From contig CAVSZO010000063.1 of the NCBI GenBank assembly GCA_963732335.1, positions 434,001 through 498,000 on the forward strand: DNA of 64,000 nt, given 5' to 3'. Below, in pieces: positions 1-8,985 of this stretch. The notes below the pieces were generated by a model that did no database searches, had not been told where the DNA came from, and saw only the letters and a list, made by a program, of their open reading frames with translations. Within the stretch, counting starts at the first letter, position 1, and each line of letters opens with the position of its first letter. The position numbers and the translations under genes were made by a program. This stretch comes from Desertimonas sp963732335 (GTDB lineage: Bacteria; Actinomycetota; Acidimicrobiia; Acidimicrobiales; Ilumatobacteraceae).

Positions 1-538
1 CCGACCAGAGCTCGATCGGTCCGTCGCCTTCGCGGGCGTGGAACGTGCCGATCGGAACGGAGCCGGTGTCGCTCCGCATCCAGGCCTGGTAGAAGGTGCC
101 CGGCTCGGCGGGCGGGAGACCATCGATGGTGAGGGAGATCGAGAGCCCCGAGCCGGTTGACTCCACCGTCGCGTTGCCGCTCGCGGCGGGTATGACGTCC
201 GTGGCGGCGAGCGTGAACGACTCGCCGTCGTCACCGTCGCGTGTTACGAGAACAGCGCCGAGCGCCACGGCGAGCACGGCTACGGCAGCGGCCGCAACCG
301 TGAGCACGGGGCGCATCCACGTCCTGCGGCGCCGCATCGCCGTCGCGCGCACCTCGGGAACCTCCGCCCGGATCTCGGCGACGATGTCGTCGGCGAGCTC
401 GGGCGGTGGATCGTCCCACGTGCTGGGGCTGGTGAGCAGGCGGCGCAGCTCGTCGAGCTCGGCACGCGCGGCGTCGTCGAGCGTGTCGTCGAGGGTCCCG
501 CCCTCGAGGTAGTCGGCATAGCGCTCTTCGTCGTTCAT
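1..538 (-). CDS. Anti-sigma factor, RskA-like (partial at window edge)
   Basis: Partial protein of about 179 visible residues; its C-terminus lies beyond the left edge. Residues 1-70 are acidic and helical, as in a sigma-binding anti-sigma domain, but I see no HxxxCxxC zinc motif. A single Ala/Val-rich membrane helix follows at about 77-98. The remaining part is extracytoplasmic and resembles the RskA C-terminal domain, with a FYQAWMRS stretch and a GTF motif. It lies 70 nt downstream of an ECF sigma gene on the same strand, the usual order for a sigma/anti-sigma pair. It would hold the sigma factor at the membrane until a signal releases it. The signal is unknown. Confidence 0.8.
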   Translation of the reverse strand, partial: MNDEERYADYLEGGTLDDTLDDAARAELDELRRLLTSPSTWDDPPPELADDIVAEIRAEVPEVRATAMRRRRTWMRPVLTVAAAAVAVLAVALGAVLVTRDGDDGESFTLAATDVIPAASGNATVESTGSGLSISLTIDGLPPAEPGTFYQAWMRSDTGSVPIGTFHAREGDGPIELWS

Positions 539-608
539 CGCGGTCTCGGTGCCTGGTTCTCGAATGGTACGAAGCTCAGGGGCGAACCGGTTTGCGCGAC
601 CACGACCA

Positions 609-1145
609 TCACCGCGCAGCTTCCACGAGGTGCGCCAACAGGCCGGCCAGCCGCCGGTGGGCGCGGAACGACCGCGACTTCACGGTCCCGACGGGCACCC
701 GAAGCTTGTCGGCGATCTCGCTGTGCGTGAGGCCGTCGAAGTGCGCGAGACGCACGACCTCGCGCTCGTCGCCAGGGAGCTGATCGAGCGCGGCGCGCAC
801 CTCGAACGCCTCCCAGGTGCGCTCGAACGCAATCGGCACGACGGTGTCGTCGACGTCCGCGCGTGGCTCGGAGCGGGTGCGCGCCTCGCGGCGGTAGATG
901 TCAACCGCAGCCCGGCGCGTGATCGTGGCGAGCCATGGGCGCAGCTCCCGCTGGGGGTCGAACGACCTCGACCCGCGCCACGCCTTCACGAACGCCTCCT
1001 GCACGCACTCGGCGGCGAGCTCGCGGTTGGGGAGCATCGACATCGCGACGGCAAACATCGCACCGCCGTAGCGCTGGTAGATGGCGCGCACCGCGGTCTC
1101 GTCGCCGAGACAGAAGCGGGTATTGAGCTCGGTGTCGTCGTCCAT
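609..1145 (-). CDS. ECF-family RNA polymerase sigma factor
   Basis: 178-residue sigma-70 family protein of the extracytoplasmic-function class. Region 2 covers about residues 10-85, including ECVQEAFVKAW and the DPQRELRPWLATITRR segment. Region 4 covers about 115-170, with the helix-turn-helix GLTHSEIADKLRVPVGTVKSR. No region 1 or 3 is present, as expected for ECF factors, and the length is normal. The ATG at 1145 gives a complete region 2. The next gene downstream encodes a membrane anti-sigma factor, so activity is probably controlled by sequestration. The target regulon cannot be read from the window. Confidence 0.93.
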   Translation of the reverse strand: MDDDTELNTRFCLGDETAVRAIYQRYGGAMFAVAMSMLPNRELAAECVQEAFVKAWRGSRSFDPQRELRPWLATITRRAAVDIYRREARTRSEPRADVDDTVVPIAFERTWEAFEVRAALDQLPGDEREVVRLAHFDGLTHSEIADKLRVPVGTVKSRSFRAHRRLAGLLAHLVEAAR

Positions 1146-1213
1146 CGTGCCTCATGTAGACCTCGTGACGCCCATAAGCCTTCCATCGAAGCGCGTTCAG
1201 CGCCGAGATGCAG

Positions 1214-1417
1214 TTACTGGCGCGACGCACGGGCGACCAGAACGCGCAGGGCGTGTAGCGCTTCCTGGCACTGTTCTCCATTTGTGATGTCGGCGCGCAA
1301 CTCGGCCACGGCGGCGCCGAGCTCTGCGCGATACGGGATGTCCGATCCCAGCTGTTTCTCGGCCTCGGCGATCACGACCCAGGCCTCGGCAATGTTGGAC
1401 TCGGGTTGTTCACCCAT
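1214..1417 (-). CDS. Small hypothetical protein
   Basis: 67-residue ORF just upstream of the ECF sigma gene and in the same direction. The sequence is acidic and helical (AEAWVVIAEAEKQLG, then AELGAAVAELRADI), with one Cys near residue 50 and a basic end. No family is recognised. Composition is typical of a small soluble helical protein rather than an out-of-frame shadow, and no better ORF covers this stretch. It might be co-transcribed with the sigma/anti-sigma pair, from which it is separated by 68 nt. Confidence 0.45.
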   Translation of the reverse strand: MGEQPESNIAEAWVVIAEAEKQLGSDIPYRAELGAAVAELRADITNGEQCQEALHALRVLVARASRQ

Positions 1418-1478
1418 GTTCGCCCCCTCGGAGCATTCGGGACATCAGCACCGTACGCCAGCAGCCCGTACCCCAGAA

Positions 1479-2499
1479 ATGCCTGCGACGGAAGGACGGT
1501 CGCCTCCGAACATCGCTCGCTACGCTCGGGCGATCAGCCGCATTGTCGTGATCGGCGCCACCGGCCATGTCGGGAGCTACTTGGTCCCGCGTCTGGTGCG
1601 GGCCGGCCATGAGGTCGTGGCGATCAGCCGCGGCGCACGCGACCCATACCTGTCGGCACCGGAGTGGCGCGTGGTCGAGCGAGTCGCAGTCGACCGCGAG
1701 GCCGAGGACGCAGCTGGGGTATTCGGCAGACGGATCGCCGCATTGGCTGCCGACGCCATCGTTGACATGATCTGCTTTACGCCTGAGTCCGCCCAGCAGC
1801 TCGTGGACGCGCTGCGACCGACTCGGCCGTTGCTGGTGCACTGCGGCACCATCTGGGTTCACGGTCCGGTCGCACGGGTGCCGGTCACCGAGGACGAGCC
1901 GCGTACCGCCTACGGCGACGTATGGAACCGGTAAGGCGGCGATCGAGGCGCTGCTGCACCGCGAGACGCTCGCTGGCGGAGTGCCGAGCGTCGTGCTGCA
2001 TCCCGGGCACATCAGCGGTCCGTGGCCAGTCATCACGCCGGCGGGCAACCTGGATCTCGGCGTCTGGCGGCGGTTGGCCATCGGCGAACCGCTCCCCCTG
2101 CCGGACCTCGGGCTCGGCGTACTGCACCACGTTCACGCCGACGACGTCGCCCAGGCCTTTGAACGGGCGCTCACCCGGCCGGCTGCCATTGGATCGAGCT
2201 TCCACGTTGTGTCCGAGCAGGCGATGACGCTGCGCGGACTCGCCGCCGGCGTGGCCGGATGGTTCGGCCGCGAGCCGGTCCTCGAGTTCGTCGACTGGTC
2301 GGAGTTCGAGCGACGCGTCGGCGCCGAGCACGCCGAGACGAGTCGCGACCACGTGGGCCGCAGCATCGCCGCGAGCATCGATCGAGCCCGCGACCTGCTC
2401 GGGTACCGGCCGCGGTACAGCTCACTTGACGCTCTCCACGAGTCACTTCGCTGGCTTGCGGCGAACGGCCACGTCGATGTTGACGACCAGGACTTCTGA
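1479..2499 (+). CDS. NAD-dependent epimerase/dehydratase, frameshifted
   Basis: Extended short-chain dehydrogenase/epimerase fold. The N-terminal Rossmann motif RIVVIGATGHVG begins near 1540. The first frame runs to about 1919 (GDV then stop). A frame one base further continues with YGTGKAAIE, the expected catalytic YxxxK region, then HPGHISGP, and stops at 2499. Removing one g at about 1920 restores AYGD-YGTGKAAIE, so this is a single-base insertion. The start is uncertain: ATG 1479 is used, and GTG 1548 would remove the beta-1 strand. Substrate unknown; nucleotide-sugar or isoflavone-reductase-like chemistry is possible. Confidence 0.75.
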
Positions 2500-2554
2500 C
2501 CGACCGCGGACGGGGATGCCGATCGGGCGCGACGGTGTTCGCCGTCTTGATGAT

Positions 2555-3631
2555 TCAGGTGAGCGGGAGTGGTAGCTGCAGCCACGATGGACGGTCGTCG
2601 GGCTCGACGCTCGTGACCCACTTGACCCACCACGGTCCCCGGCGGCCGGGGGCGATCAGCCGGACTGGTGCGCCGTGGCCGGCGCGCAGGGGCTCGCCGC
2701 CGTAGCCGATTGCGAGGTACAGGTCATTGAGGGCGTCGTGGGCGAACAGCCGGTCGTAGCCGGTCTTCGACTGCACCCTGACGCTGCTGCCGGTCGGTTG
2801 CGGGAGCAGGTCGCTGAGCGGAACGGCGTCCCATGACTGCTCGCTCCACCACCCGCCGGTGCAGTCCAGCGTGGCGACGACGGGTTGGGCACGAGCGCGC
2901 AGCGAGTCAATCGTCATCGGCTGGCCGGCGATCAGGAGCGGCCATGTCTCGGCATCGAGTTGGCCAGGACGCCGGTCGTTGAACCAGATCACCGTTGGCA
3001 TCTCGGCGGGATGATGCGACGCAACCTCGTGCGAGCCGGTGAAACGCCGGCTAGCGCCGGCCAGCTTGGTCAGACCCGTCACCGACTCCTGAGCGGCGTA
3101 GACGGCGGCGGCAGCGCCGAGCACCACCCCGCCGCGCAGCAGCGCACGCCGGTTGAGATCGGCGGCGCGGGGCTGCACCGGCCGCGTCACGACGTGCCAC
3201 ACGAACAACGGGATCAGCAGGAACGCGAACAGCGTGTGGGTCCACAGTGCAGACAAGTAGCCGACGCCGAACCACAGACCGGTGGCGTGCGCCACGCCGA
3301 GCGCGACGGTGGCGAGAACGAGCATCCCGAACCCGGCTGAGATCCACCGGTTTCGTCGGCGCCGACGGAAGCCGGTGGCCACCGAGCCGCGCACCTTTGC
3401 CGGCACGACGACGAGCAGCGACAGTCCGATGACACTGTGGGCAACGACGATCCAGCCGCTCCACCCGTCGCCGAGCACCCACGACGCGAGCCCGGTGCCG
3501 AGCGCCGCCACGACGGCCACTTCGATGAACAGGTTGACCTGGCGCGGCTTCAGCCGTCCAAGCCCGCACCTCGCCCGCGAGAGCGGTGCACGATCGGGGA
3601 TCGAGTTCGGTCGGCTCCGTGAGGTCGCCAC
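2555..3631 (-). CDS. Membrane-anchored molybdopterin-dependent oxidoreductase
   Basis: About 358 residues. The N-terminal half has four hydrophobic helices resembling a cytochrome-b-like or DUF4405 membrane module. A fifth helix follows a Tat-like twin arginine (NRRALLRGG, about residue 180). The C-terminal half is an oxidoreductase molybdopterin-binding domain (sulfite oxidase/MsrP superfamily); TLDCTGGWW carries the Cys expected to ligate molybdenum. This suggests a one-polypeptide enzyme with its Mo domain outside and a membrane electron relay. GTG 3631 is preferred because the longer ORF start at 3679 overlaps the divergent cutinase region. The substrate cannot be inferred. Confidence 0.8.
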   Translation of the reverse strand: MATSRSRPNSIPDRAPLSRARCGLGRLKPRQVNLFIEVAVVAALGTGLASWVLGDGWSGWIVVAHSVIGLSLLVVVPAKVRGSVATGFRRRRRNRWISAGFGMLVLATVALGVAHATGLWFGVGYLSALWTHTLFAFLLIPLFVWHVVTRPVQPRAADLNRRALLRGGVVLGAAAAVYAAQESVTGLTKLAGASRRFTGSHEVASHHPAEMPTVIWFNDRRPGQLDAETWPLLIAGQPMTIDSLRARAQPVVATLDCTGGWWSEQSWDAVPLSDLLPQPTGSSVRVQSKTGYDRLFAHDALNDLYLAIGYGGEPLRAGHGAPVRLIAPGRRGPWWVKWVTSVEPDDRPSWLQLPLPLT

Positions 3632-3709
3632 CGCCCTCGACGCTACAGAGAAGCCCGCCTGGTGAGGGCTACCGTACATCGTCGAGCTCTACGAGTTGAG
3701 AGGCGACCT

Positions 3710-4567
3710 GTGCGGGCGACTGGGATCATTTGTGCCATTGTCAGCACGCTCAGTGTGTGCACCTTCACCGTCATCGTCCCTGCGTTGGCGGATCACACGA
3801 TGCGTTGCAGCGATGTCACGTTGGTGTTTGCACGAGGGTCTGGCCAGGAACTGGGCGAACGAGAAGCGCCGGTGTTCTTCAACAGTATTGACGACCACTT
3901 GGGCTCCGACGTCAGGGTCACACGCTACGAACTCGGTACCGACTCACACGGCGGTGCTCGATACCGACCCGTTGGCGGATGGCGGGACATGCTCGAGGGT
4001 GAAGCCTCCTGGACTGGAATCCTTGGCGGGCAGTACCGAGCCAGTGTCGCCGCCGGTGTCGCTGAGCTGACGAACTATCTGACCCAACGCGCCCGTTCCT
4101 GTCCACGCGAGCTGTTCGTGGTGGGCGGATACTCCCAGGGAGCTCACGTGGTCGGGGAAGCTCTCGTTGAGCTGGGTTCTGCAACACGCGACCACATCGC
4201 GTTCGTCGCATTGTTCAGCGACCCAAAGCTGCACCTTCCCGAAGGTGGCGGGCCATTCCCGCGAGCGTGTCGCGGTGAAAGCTCGACGTGGCGCCGGGGA
4301 ACGGTCAGTTGCTGGACGGACAGCGGGATCCTTGAAGCCCGCAAGCCGTACCTCCCGGAGGACATCGAGGGTCGCACCGGTTCATGGTGCGATCGGAACG
4401 ACGGAACCTGCAACGGCAACCTCGCCGACTGGGCCATGCACGACGATCACGCCGAGTACGCCGACCCCGGCGCCGAAATCGACGAAGCGGCCCGAGAGAT
4501 CACCGACGTAGTGGACGATCTCCTCCGGCGCGGTCGCTCGACGACTACACCACGAACGACGTCGTGA
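3710..4567 (+). CDS. Secreted cutinase-family serine esterase
   Basis: About 285 residues beginning with a signal peptide (ICAIVSTLSVCTFTVIVPALA). The mature part starts with a Cys and the cutinase-type segment VTLVFARGSGQELGE. The nucleophile elbow GGYSQGAHV is at about residue 145, and a late Asp and His (WAMHDDHAEY) could complete the triad. Several Cys pairs suggest disulfides. Mycobacterial and actinobacterial cutinases hydrolyse lipids, polyesters or cell-envelope esters outside the cell. The GTG at 3710 has a GAGAGG box 9 nt upstream; an earlier GTG at 3662 is possible. Divergent from the molybdopterin oxidoreductase. Confidence 0.88.
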   Translation: MRATGIICAIVSTLSVCTFTVIVPALADHTMRCSDVTLVFARGSGQELGEREAPVFFNSIDDHLGSDVRVTRYELGTDSHGGARYRPVGGWRDMLEGEASWTGILGGQYRASVAAGVAELTNYLTQRARSCPRELFVVGGYSQGAHVVGEALVELGSATRDHIAFVALFSDPKLHLPEGGGPFPRACRGESSTWRRGTVSCWTDSGILEARKPYLPEDIEGRTGSWCDRNDGTCNGNLADWAMHDDHAEYADPGAEIDEAAREITDVVDDLLRRGRSTTTPRTTS

Positions 4568-4611
4568 AGCGAATCACAAATTCGCTTGCGGCCGCGAGTT
4601 GGCTCCGTAGC

Positions 4612-5580
4612 ATGCGCGCCATGCATAAGGCGGACATCGCAAACCTTCCTCGAACGCTCGTCGTCGGCGTCGCCGCGGCGGCGCTGTCAATCGGTGCCGG
4701 AGGCACCGCGGCAGCGTCGAGCGACACGACCGAACCGGCGAGCTCGGAGCCAGCGCACACCGAGGCCGAACACACAATGGTCGCCACTTCTGGCGGCGAT
4801 GCGACGGGTAACACGCTGCACATCACCGAGCGCGACTACGAGTTCAACGTCGAAGGGAATTTGACGGCGGGGTCGGTGTCGATCGCCGTCGAGAACCTCG
4901 GTGCCGAGATCCACGAGATCGGTATGGCAAAGCTCGTTGATGGTCACACCGTCGAGGAGGTGCGCGCCGCCCTGGAAGGAGCCGGCGAGAATGAAGACCC
5001 GTTGGAGGGCCTCGTCGAGGACGACAGCGTGATCGACGAACTGGGCGGGATCCAGGCCCCGGGCACGGCGTACACGATCAGCGGCGACGGCATCGAGGCC
5101 GGCGAATACGTGTTGATCTGCTTCATCCCCAACAACGAAGGTGTCCTCCATGCCCAACTCGGCATGGTCAGTGGCTTCACCATCGCCGAAGGCGCCGCCG
5201 ACCAAGCGCCACAGCCCGACGTGACCTACACCATCAGCGACGACCGCCTCGATGGGCCAACCGAACTCGCCGCCGGCGACACCGCCATCGAGATCGTCAA
5301 CGATTCGGCGACGAACCGGGAGATCACCCTGTTCAAGATCAAGGAAGGCAGCACCCTGGACGACGTCGGCGCCTTCTTCGAGGCCGCCGACGAGGCCCCG
5401 CCCGACTTCACCAGCGGTCCGATCGACTTCCTCGCCTTCGTGTTCGATGGGACAGTCGACCGCACGATCACCGTCAACCTCACCGAGGGTCAATGGGTGC
5501 TGCAGACACCAGATCCGGAGCAGCCCTTCGAAGGAGACCCGACACAGGACCCCCACACGATCCTCGTCACCGTGTCCTAA
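4612..5580 (+). CDS. Secreted two-domain cupredoxin-like protein
   Basis: 322 residues starting at ATG 4612 (ATG 4621 also possible), with a signal peptide ending near residue 35 and an acidic Ser/Thr linker. The first beta-sandwich domain carries what looks like a complete type-1 copper ligand set in order: His in AEIHEIGM, Cys in YVLICFIP, His in GVLHAQ and Met in QLGMV. A second, shorter homologous domain (VTYTISDDRLDGP to VTVS) lacks these ligands. Possible role: extracellular copper binding or electron transfer. It follows the cutinase gene by 44 nt on the same strand. Confidence 0.7.
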   Translation: MRAMHKADIANLPRTLVVGVAAAALSIGAGGTAAASSDTTEPASSEPAHTEAEHTMVATSGGDATGNTLHITERDYEFNVEGNLTAGSVSIAVENLGAEIHEIGMAKLVDGHTVEEVRAALEGAGENEDPLEGLVEDDSVIDELGGIQAPGTAYTISGDGIEAGEYVLICFIPNNEGVLHAQLGMVSGFTIAEGAADQAPQPDVTYTISDDRLDGPTELAAGDTAIEIVNDSATNREITLFKIKEGSTLDDVGAFFEAADEAPPDFTSGPIDFLAFVFDGTVDRTITVNLTEGQWVLQTPDPEQPFEGDPTQDPHTILVTVS

Positions 5581-5816
5581 CTGCTCCGGCACTGGCTCTG
5601 TCCCGGGAAGCGGCCAGTTCCGGGCTCTCCGGTTGCTTCCGTGGATCTGGTCTCATGCCGGTCAGGCGTGTTGGCTCTGGAACAGGTGATCGCTGGCCGC
5701 GGCTCGCCGCCGCCGACTCTGATGTCGCCGCGCGGCCAGAACTGACCGCTTTCCGCGGGAAGAGGCGAAGGCCGACAGACACGGCGGAGCGGCGGTGGCC
5801 ATGGAAGACTTCGGCT

Positions 5817-6188
5817 GTGGCGGAGCGACCCGAGGTGCCTGAAATGTGGGTGCGACGGCTGAGGGCTCTGCTCGTCGACGACCTTCCCGAGTGCGTCGAG
5901 GAGAACGCCTGGGTCGGCGTTCGGTGGCGGGTGGGTCAGGCCACGATCGCCCACGTCTTCGGCGGCGAGGACGGGCTGTTCCGGATCACCTTCCGTGCTG
6001 AGCCCGACGAGGTGATGGCGTTCCAGCATCTCGGTCGGCCGTACTTCAAGGCCAGTTGGGGCGTCAATGTCGTCGGGATCGTCCTCGACGACGACACCGA
6101 CTGGTCGGAGTTGGCCGAGCTGTTGACCGACTCCTATTGCCTCCAAGCGCCGGCGCGGCTGGCCAGACTGGTGGACAGGCCGACCTGA
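5817..6188 (+). CDS. MmcQ/YjbR-family protein
   Basis: 123 residues from GTG 5817 (ATG 5844 is an alternative). Resembles the YjbR/MmcQ CyaY-like fold: an N-terminal helix, the strands GVRWRVGQATIAHVFG and LFRITFRA, then LGRPYFKASWGVNVVGI and a C-terminal helical segment ending LTDSYCLQAPARLARL. The family binds DNA or acts as small soluble proteins of undefined role, and no catalytic residues are known. Upstream DNA (5581-5816) holds no gene but contains a short coding-like relic described separately. Confidence 0.75.
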   Translation: MAERPEVPEMWVRRLRALLVDDLPECVEENAWVGVRWRVGQATIAHVFGGEDGLFRITFRAEPDEVMAFQHLGRPYFKASWGVNVVGIVLDDDTDWSELAELLTDSYCLQAPARLARLVDRPT

Positions 6189-6268
6189 CACACGGCCGAG
6201 CTACCGGTCGTCAAATTTGGCGTCCCGCAGTTGTCAGTTCCTCGACATGAGGACGTGTCCGCCGACGA

Positions 6269-7663
6269 TCACGTTGGTTCGCACTGGTCGCAGTGGACGT
6301 CGTCGAGTGGTTGACCGGCGAGCAGTGCCTCGACCCAATCGACCAGCCTGACACCGTTGACCTCCAGCGTGTAGAACGCTTCCCACTCCCAGAGCCCGTG
6401 TTCGTCACCGGGTGCGGTGTAGCTGTGCAGGACCACGCCAGCATCTTCGATCGCCGCCTCGTTGGCGTCGATCACCGCAAGGAGTTCCGACGGGTCCAGA
6501 CCCAGCGACTCTGCGCTCTGCGCCGCTTCCTGGTCGTAGGCGAAGTCGAAGCGGGCGAGCACGATGTCCGGGTCGTGGAGGCCCGCTTGGATCCAGAACC
6601 GCGGGGGACCCCAGTCGTGGGCGGTGAGTCCTTCGTTGACCTCCCAGTCGGGCATGTTGTCATAGGCGCCCCACAGCTCACCGAGAATCTCGGCGTTGAG
6701 GTCGGGGTCGTCTGGAATGTGGCCGGACTGGCCGCCGACCACGGTGACCTGGGCGTCGGGGAGCAGGTCGGCGACGAGGCCGCCGTAGACGGGGGCGGCG
6801 ACCGAGCCGTTGGTCTTGCCGACGACGACGACCTGGGCGGCATCGGGATAGTGCTCGGCGAGGTAGGACAGCGCCGCCGTGCCGTTGACGAAGCCGTTGT
6901 GCTCGACGGTCAGCTCAGGCGAGTACTCCCGGGTGACGTCACCGAGATGCATGTCTCCGGTGCAGGACGGTACGTAGATGAAGCTGTAGTCGCCGAACGG
7001 ATTGTCGGGCCGGGCGAAGTTGAAGATGCCGTCCTCCGTTGCCGGATCGTCGCCATAGATGCTCCAGTCGTACGCCGCCTCGCCACCGGTGCCGAGGCCG
7101 GTGAATGCGCAGGTCGTGGCGTCGTAACAGCCGCCGCCACCGTCGAGGAAGAGCACGACCTTGGTCGGGTCGGCCCGGCGCTCCCAGAAGGCGAACTCGC
7201 TGCCGTCGGCACACTCGCAGTCGCCGCCAGGCACAACCTTCTGCCAACCGGCGGTGGCGCCGGTCTCATCCGGCGAGGCGGCATCGTCGAAGATGTGCTG
7301 ACAGGCCTCTTGGGCTGCATCCCAGTCCTCGGGGAGCACCAAGGGGAAGCCGACCAACACGAAGCCGTCCTCGGTGACCTGCGGTTCGGGGAGACCCTCG
7401 ATGCCGTGGTCCCGCATGCACTGGGCGAACTCGATTTCAACGTTGAACGCGGCTTCCTCCTCGGCAGACAGATCGTGGTCCGCGTTGGCGCTGGCCGATC
7501 CGCTCTGCGCCGTTGGCTCAGACGCGGCCGGCGCCGACGCAGCCGGCTCAGTCGTCGGTGGCGCAGTCGCGGTCGCTGCACCAACCGTCGCCAATCCTGC
7601 ACCGACCGCGACCAACGCTGCAGTCGCCGCGGCGAACGTCGCAACGAACCGTGAACTCCTCAT
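6269..7663 (-). CDS. Secreted pectin-acetylesterase-like hydrolase
   Basis: 464 residues with a signal peptide (ATFAAATAALVAVGAGLATVGAA) and an Ala/Pro/Thr/Ser-rich linker. Residues about 65-125 form a small Cys-containing segment (FAQCMRDHGIEGLPEPQ) resembling domains fused to other actinobacterial secreted proteins. From about 135 onward it matches pectin acetylesterase/Notum-like alpha/beta hydrolases: FLDGGGGCYD (oxyanion-hole glycines) and VPSCTGDMHLGD. The usual G-x-S-A-G-S nucleophile elbow reads GKTNGSVAAPVYGG, with Thr at the nucleophile position. It may therefore be inactive or altered. A late EHGLWEWEAFY could carry the catalytic His. Confidence 0.78.
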   Translation of the reverse strand: MRSSRFVATFAAATAALVAVGAGLATVGAATATAPPTTEPAASAPAASEPTAQSGSASANADHDLSAEEEAAFNVEIEFAQCMRDHGIEGLPEPQVTEDGFVLVGFPLVLPEDWDAAQEACQHIFDDAASPDETGATAGWQKVVPGGDCECADGSEFAFWERRADPTKVVLFLDGGGGCYDATTCAFTGLGTGGEAAYDWSIYGDDPATEDGIFNFARPDNPFGDYSFIYVPSCTGDMHLGDVTREYSPELTVEHNGFVNGTAALSYLAEHYPDAAQVVVVGKTNGSVAAPVYGGLVADLLPDAQVTVVGGQSGHIPDDPDLNAEILGELWGAYDNMPDWEVNEGLTAHDWGPPRFWIQAGLHDPDIVLARFDFAYDQEAAQSAESLGLDPSELLAVIDANEAAIEDAGVVLHSYTAPGDEHGLWEWEAFYTLEVNGVRLVDWVEALLAGQPLDDVHCDQCEPT

Positions 7664-7925
7664 CGCCCGTCCCTTCTCGATAGCGGTTTGGGTCCTATCG
7701 ACGACGGTAAGCGCGACGGCGAAGGAGGCCTATCGGGGAAGTCCCTCGACGATCCCTGACACCCCTGAGTGGTCCCCTGGGGGCAGGCCCGGCGTGCCAC
7801 CGATTCATTGGTCGATTACCGGCCGCCAACGTCATCACATCGACCAACAACGGGAGGGACCGCGCCGCGTCGCGGTCGAGGACTGCTCGTGCCGGGTTCC
7901 CTGTCGCGCGTTCTCGATCGCCAGT

Positions 7926-8351
7926 TCAGCGTCGGATGAGTTTGGTTTCGGCGGCGTGTCGGGCTCGGAGTTCTGCGTTCCAGTCGCCGCTGCAGTAGAT
8001 GGTGAGCTCGGCGATGTGACCGTTGCGTACCTCGGCGAGGAGGATCTTGCGGTCGGTCATCTCTTCGCCGTTCTCGTGGTGGCGGCCGGTGAACTCGGTG
8101 ACGAAGCCGGTCACGGTGGGAATCGTGCGGACCACCGCTGTGTCGGCGCCATCGGGCATGAAGCCCTTGATCCAGGCATCGAAGGTGTCACGGCCTTGGA
8201 GCTGGAAGCGCCAAAGAGGCGGGTTGCCGTCGAGGAAGACGTCGTCGGCGAGGACGTCGCTGGCGTCGGCGGTGCGGAACACGTCGGCGAGGCGTTCGCT
8301 GAGCTCTTGTGCGAGGGCGTCGTCGAGGACGGTCGATGCGATTTGGCTCAT
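7926..8351 (-). CDS. SnoaL/NTF2-like domain protein
   Basis: 141 residues with the alpha-helix then curved-sheet pattern of the NTF2/SnoaL superfamily: DDALAQELSERLADVFR, DVFLDGNPPLWRFQLQGRD, then VTEFTGRHHENGEEMTDRKILLAEVRNGHIAELTIYCSG split across strands. The C-terminal GHIAELTIYCSGDW strand is typical. Members are small-molecule isomerases, cyclases or binding proteins. No catalytic residues can be assigned. A purine-rich AGGAGAGC precedes the ATG. Divergent from a second NTF2-like gene at 8564. Confidence 0.82.
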   Translation of the reverse strand: MSQIASTVLDDALAQELSERLADVFRTADASDVLADDVFLDGNPPLWRFQLQGRDTFDAWIKGFMPDGADTAVVRTIPTVTGFVTEFTGRHHENGEEMTDRKILLAEVRNGHIAELTIYCSGDWNAELRARHAAETKLIRR

Positions 8352-8563
8352 GTCGGCTCTCCTCGTGGTTGATCACTCTCGTCTGACAGTACGAAGCGAC
8401 CAGCGGTCCGCGCATCGGGAGAAGCATGGAGATACTTCGACGCCGACCTCGGTAGAACTTCTGAGTCGGGTCCTCCCGAAGATCATCGGTTCGCCCGATG
8501 TGCGCGCACGCTCGCGTTTCGTACGGTCGCCAGATCAGCAGCGGACAGCGTTCTGGAGGACCA

Positions 8564-8960
8564 ATGAGCGACCATCCCAACGTCAAGACCGTCAACAGCA
8601 TGACGGAAGCGATCTTCAACCAGGACCACGACACCTTGGCCAAGATCTTCACCGACGACCTCGTGTTCCATCTCCGCGGCCCGGATCCGATGGCGGGCGA
8701 CCACGCAGGTGTCGGAGGGCTGCTCGGCGTCATCGGAACGTGGTTCGAAGCCACCAACGGCCAGATCGAGCTCGACCAGCAGTTCTGCCTCGGCGCCGAC
8801 GGGTGGGCCGCCGAGTGGGAACACGCCACGCTGCGTCGCAACGGCAACAGCCCTCGAGTCCCGCAACGCGTTCGTGTACCGGTTCGAAGGCGATCGCATC
8901 GCCGAGATGTGGATGTTCCTCGGCGCACCGCGCGACGAGGCGGAGGCGTTCTTCGCCTGA
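8564..8960 (+). CDS. NTF2-like/SnoaL protein, frameshifted
   Basis: Starts at ATG 8564 behind a GGAGGA box. The first frame covers SDHPNVKTVNSMTEAIFNQD through EWEHATLRRNGN. One extra a at about 8849 shifts the frame, and the fold continues as ALESRNAFVYRF, then GDRIAEMWMFLGAP, ending at 8960. The joined product (about 131 residues) is a normal-length NTF2-like protein with the usual final strand containing EMWMF. Function unknown. A LuxR-type regulator follows 25 nt downstream. Confidence 0.75.
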
Positions 8961-8985
8961 CCGCAGGTAGGCGAAACTGGCGGGC

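Noticed and set aside
6293..7654. 453-residue plus-strand open frame
   Set aside because: Exact antisense of the pectin-acetylesterase-like gene, rich in Val/Gly/Asp/Arg, with no domain; high GC keeps the opposite frame open.
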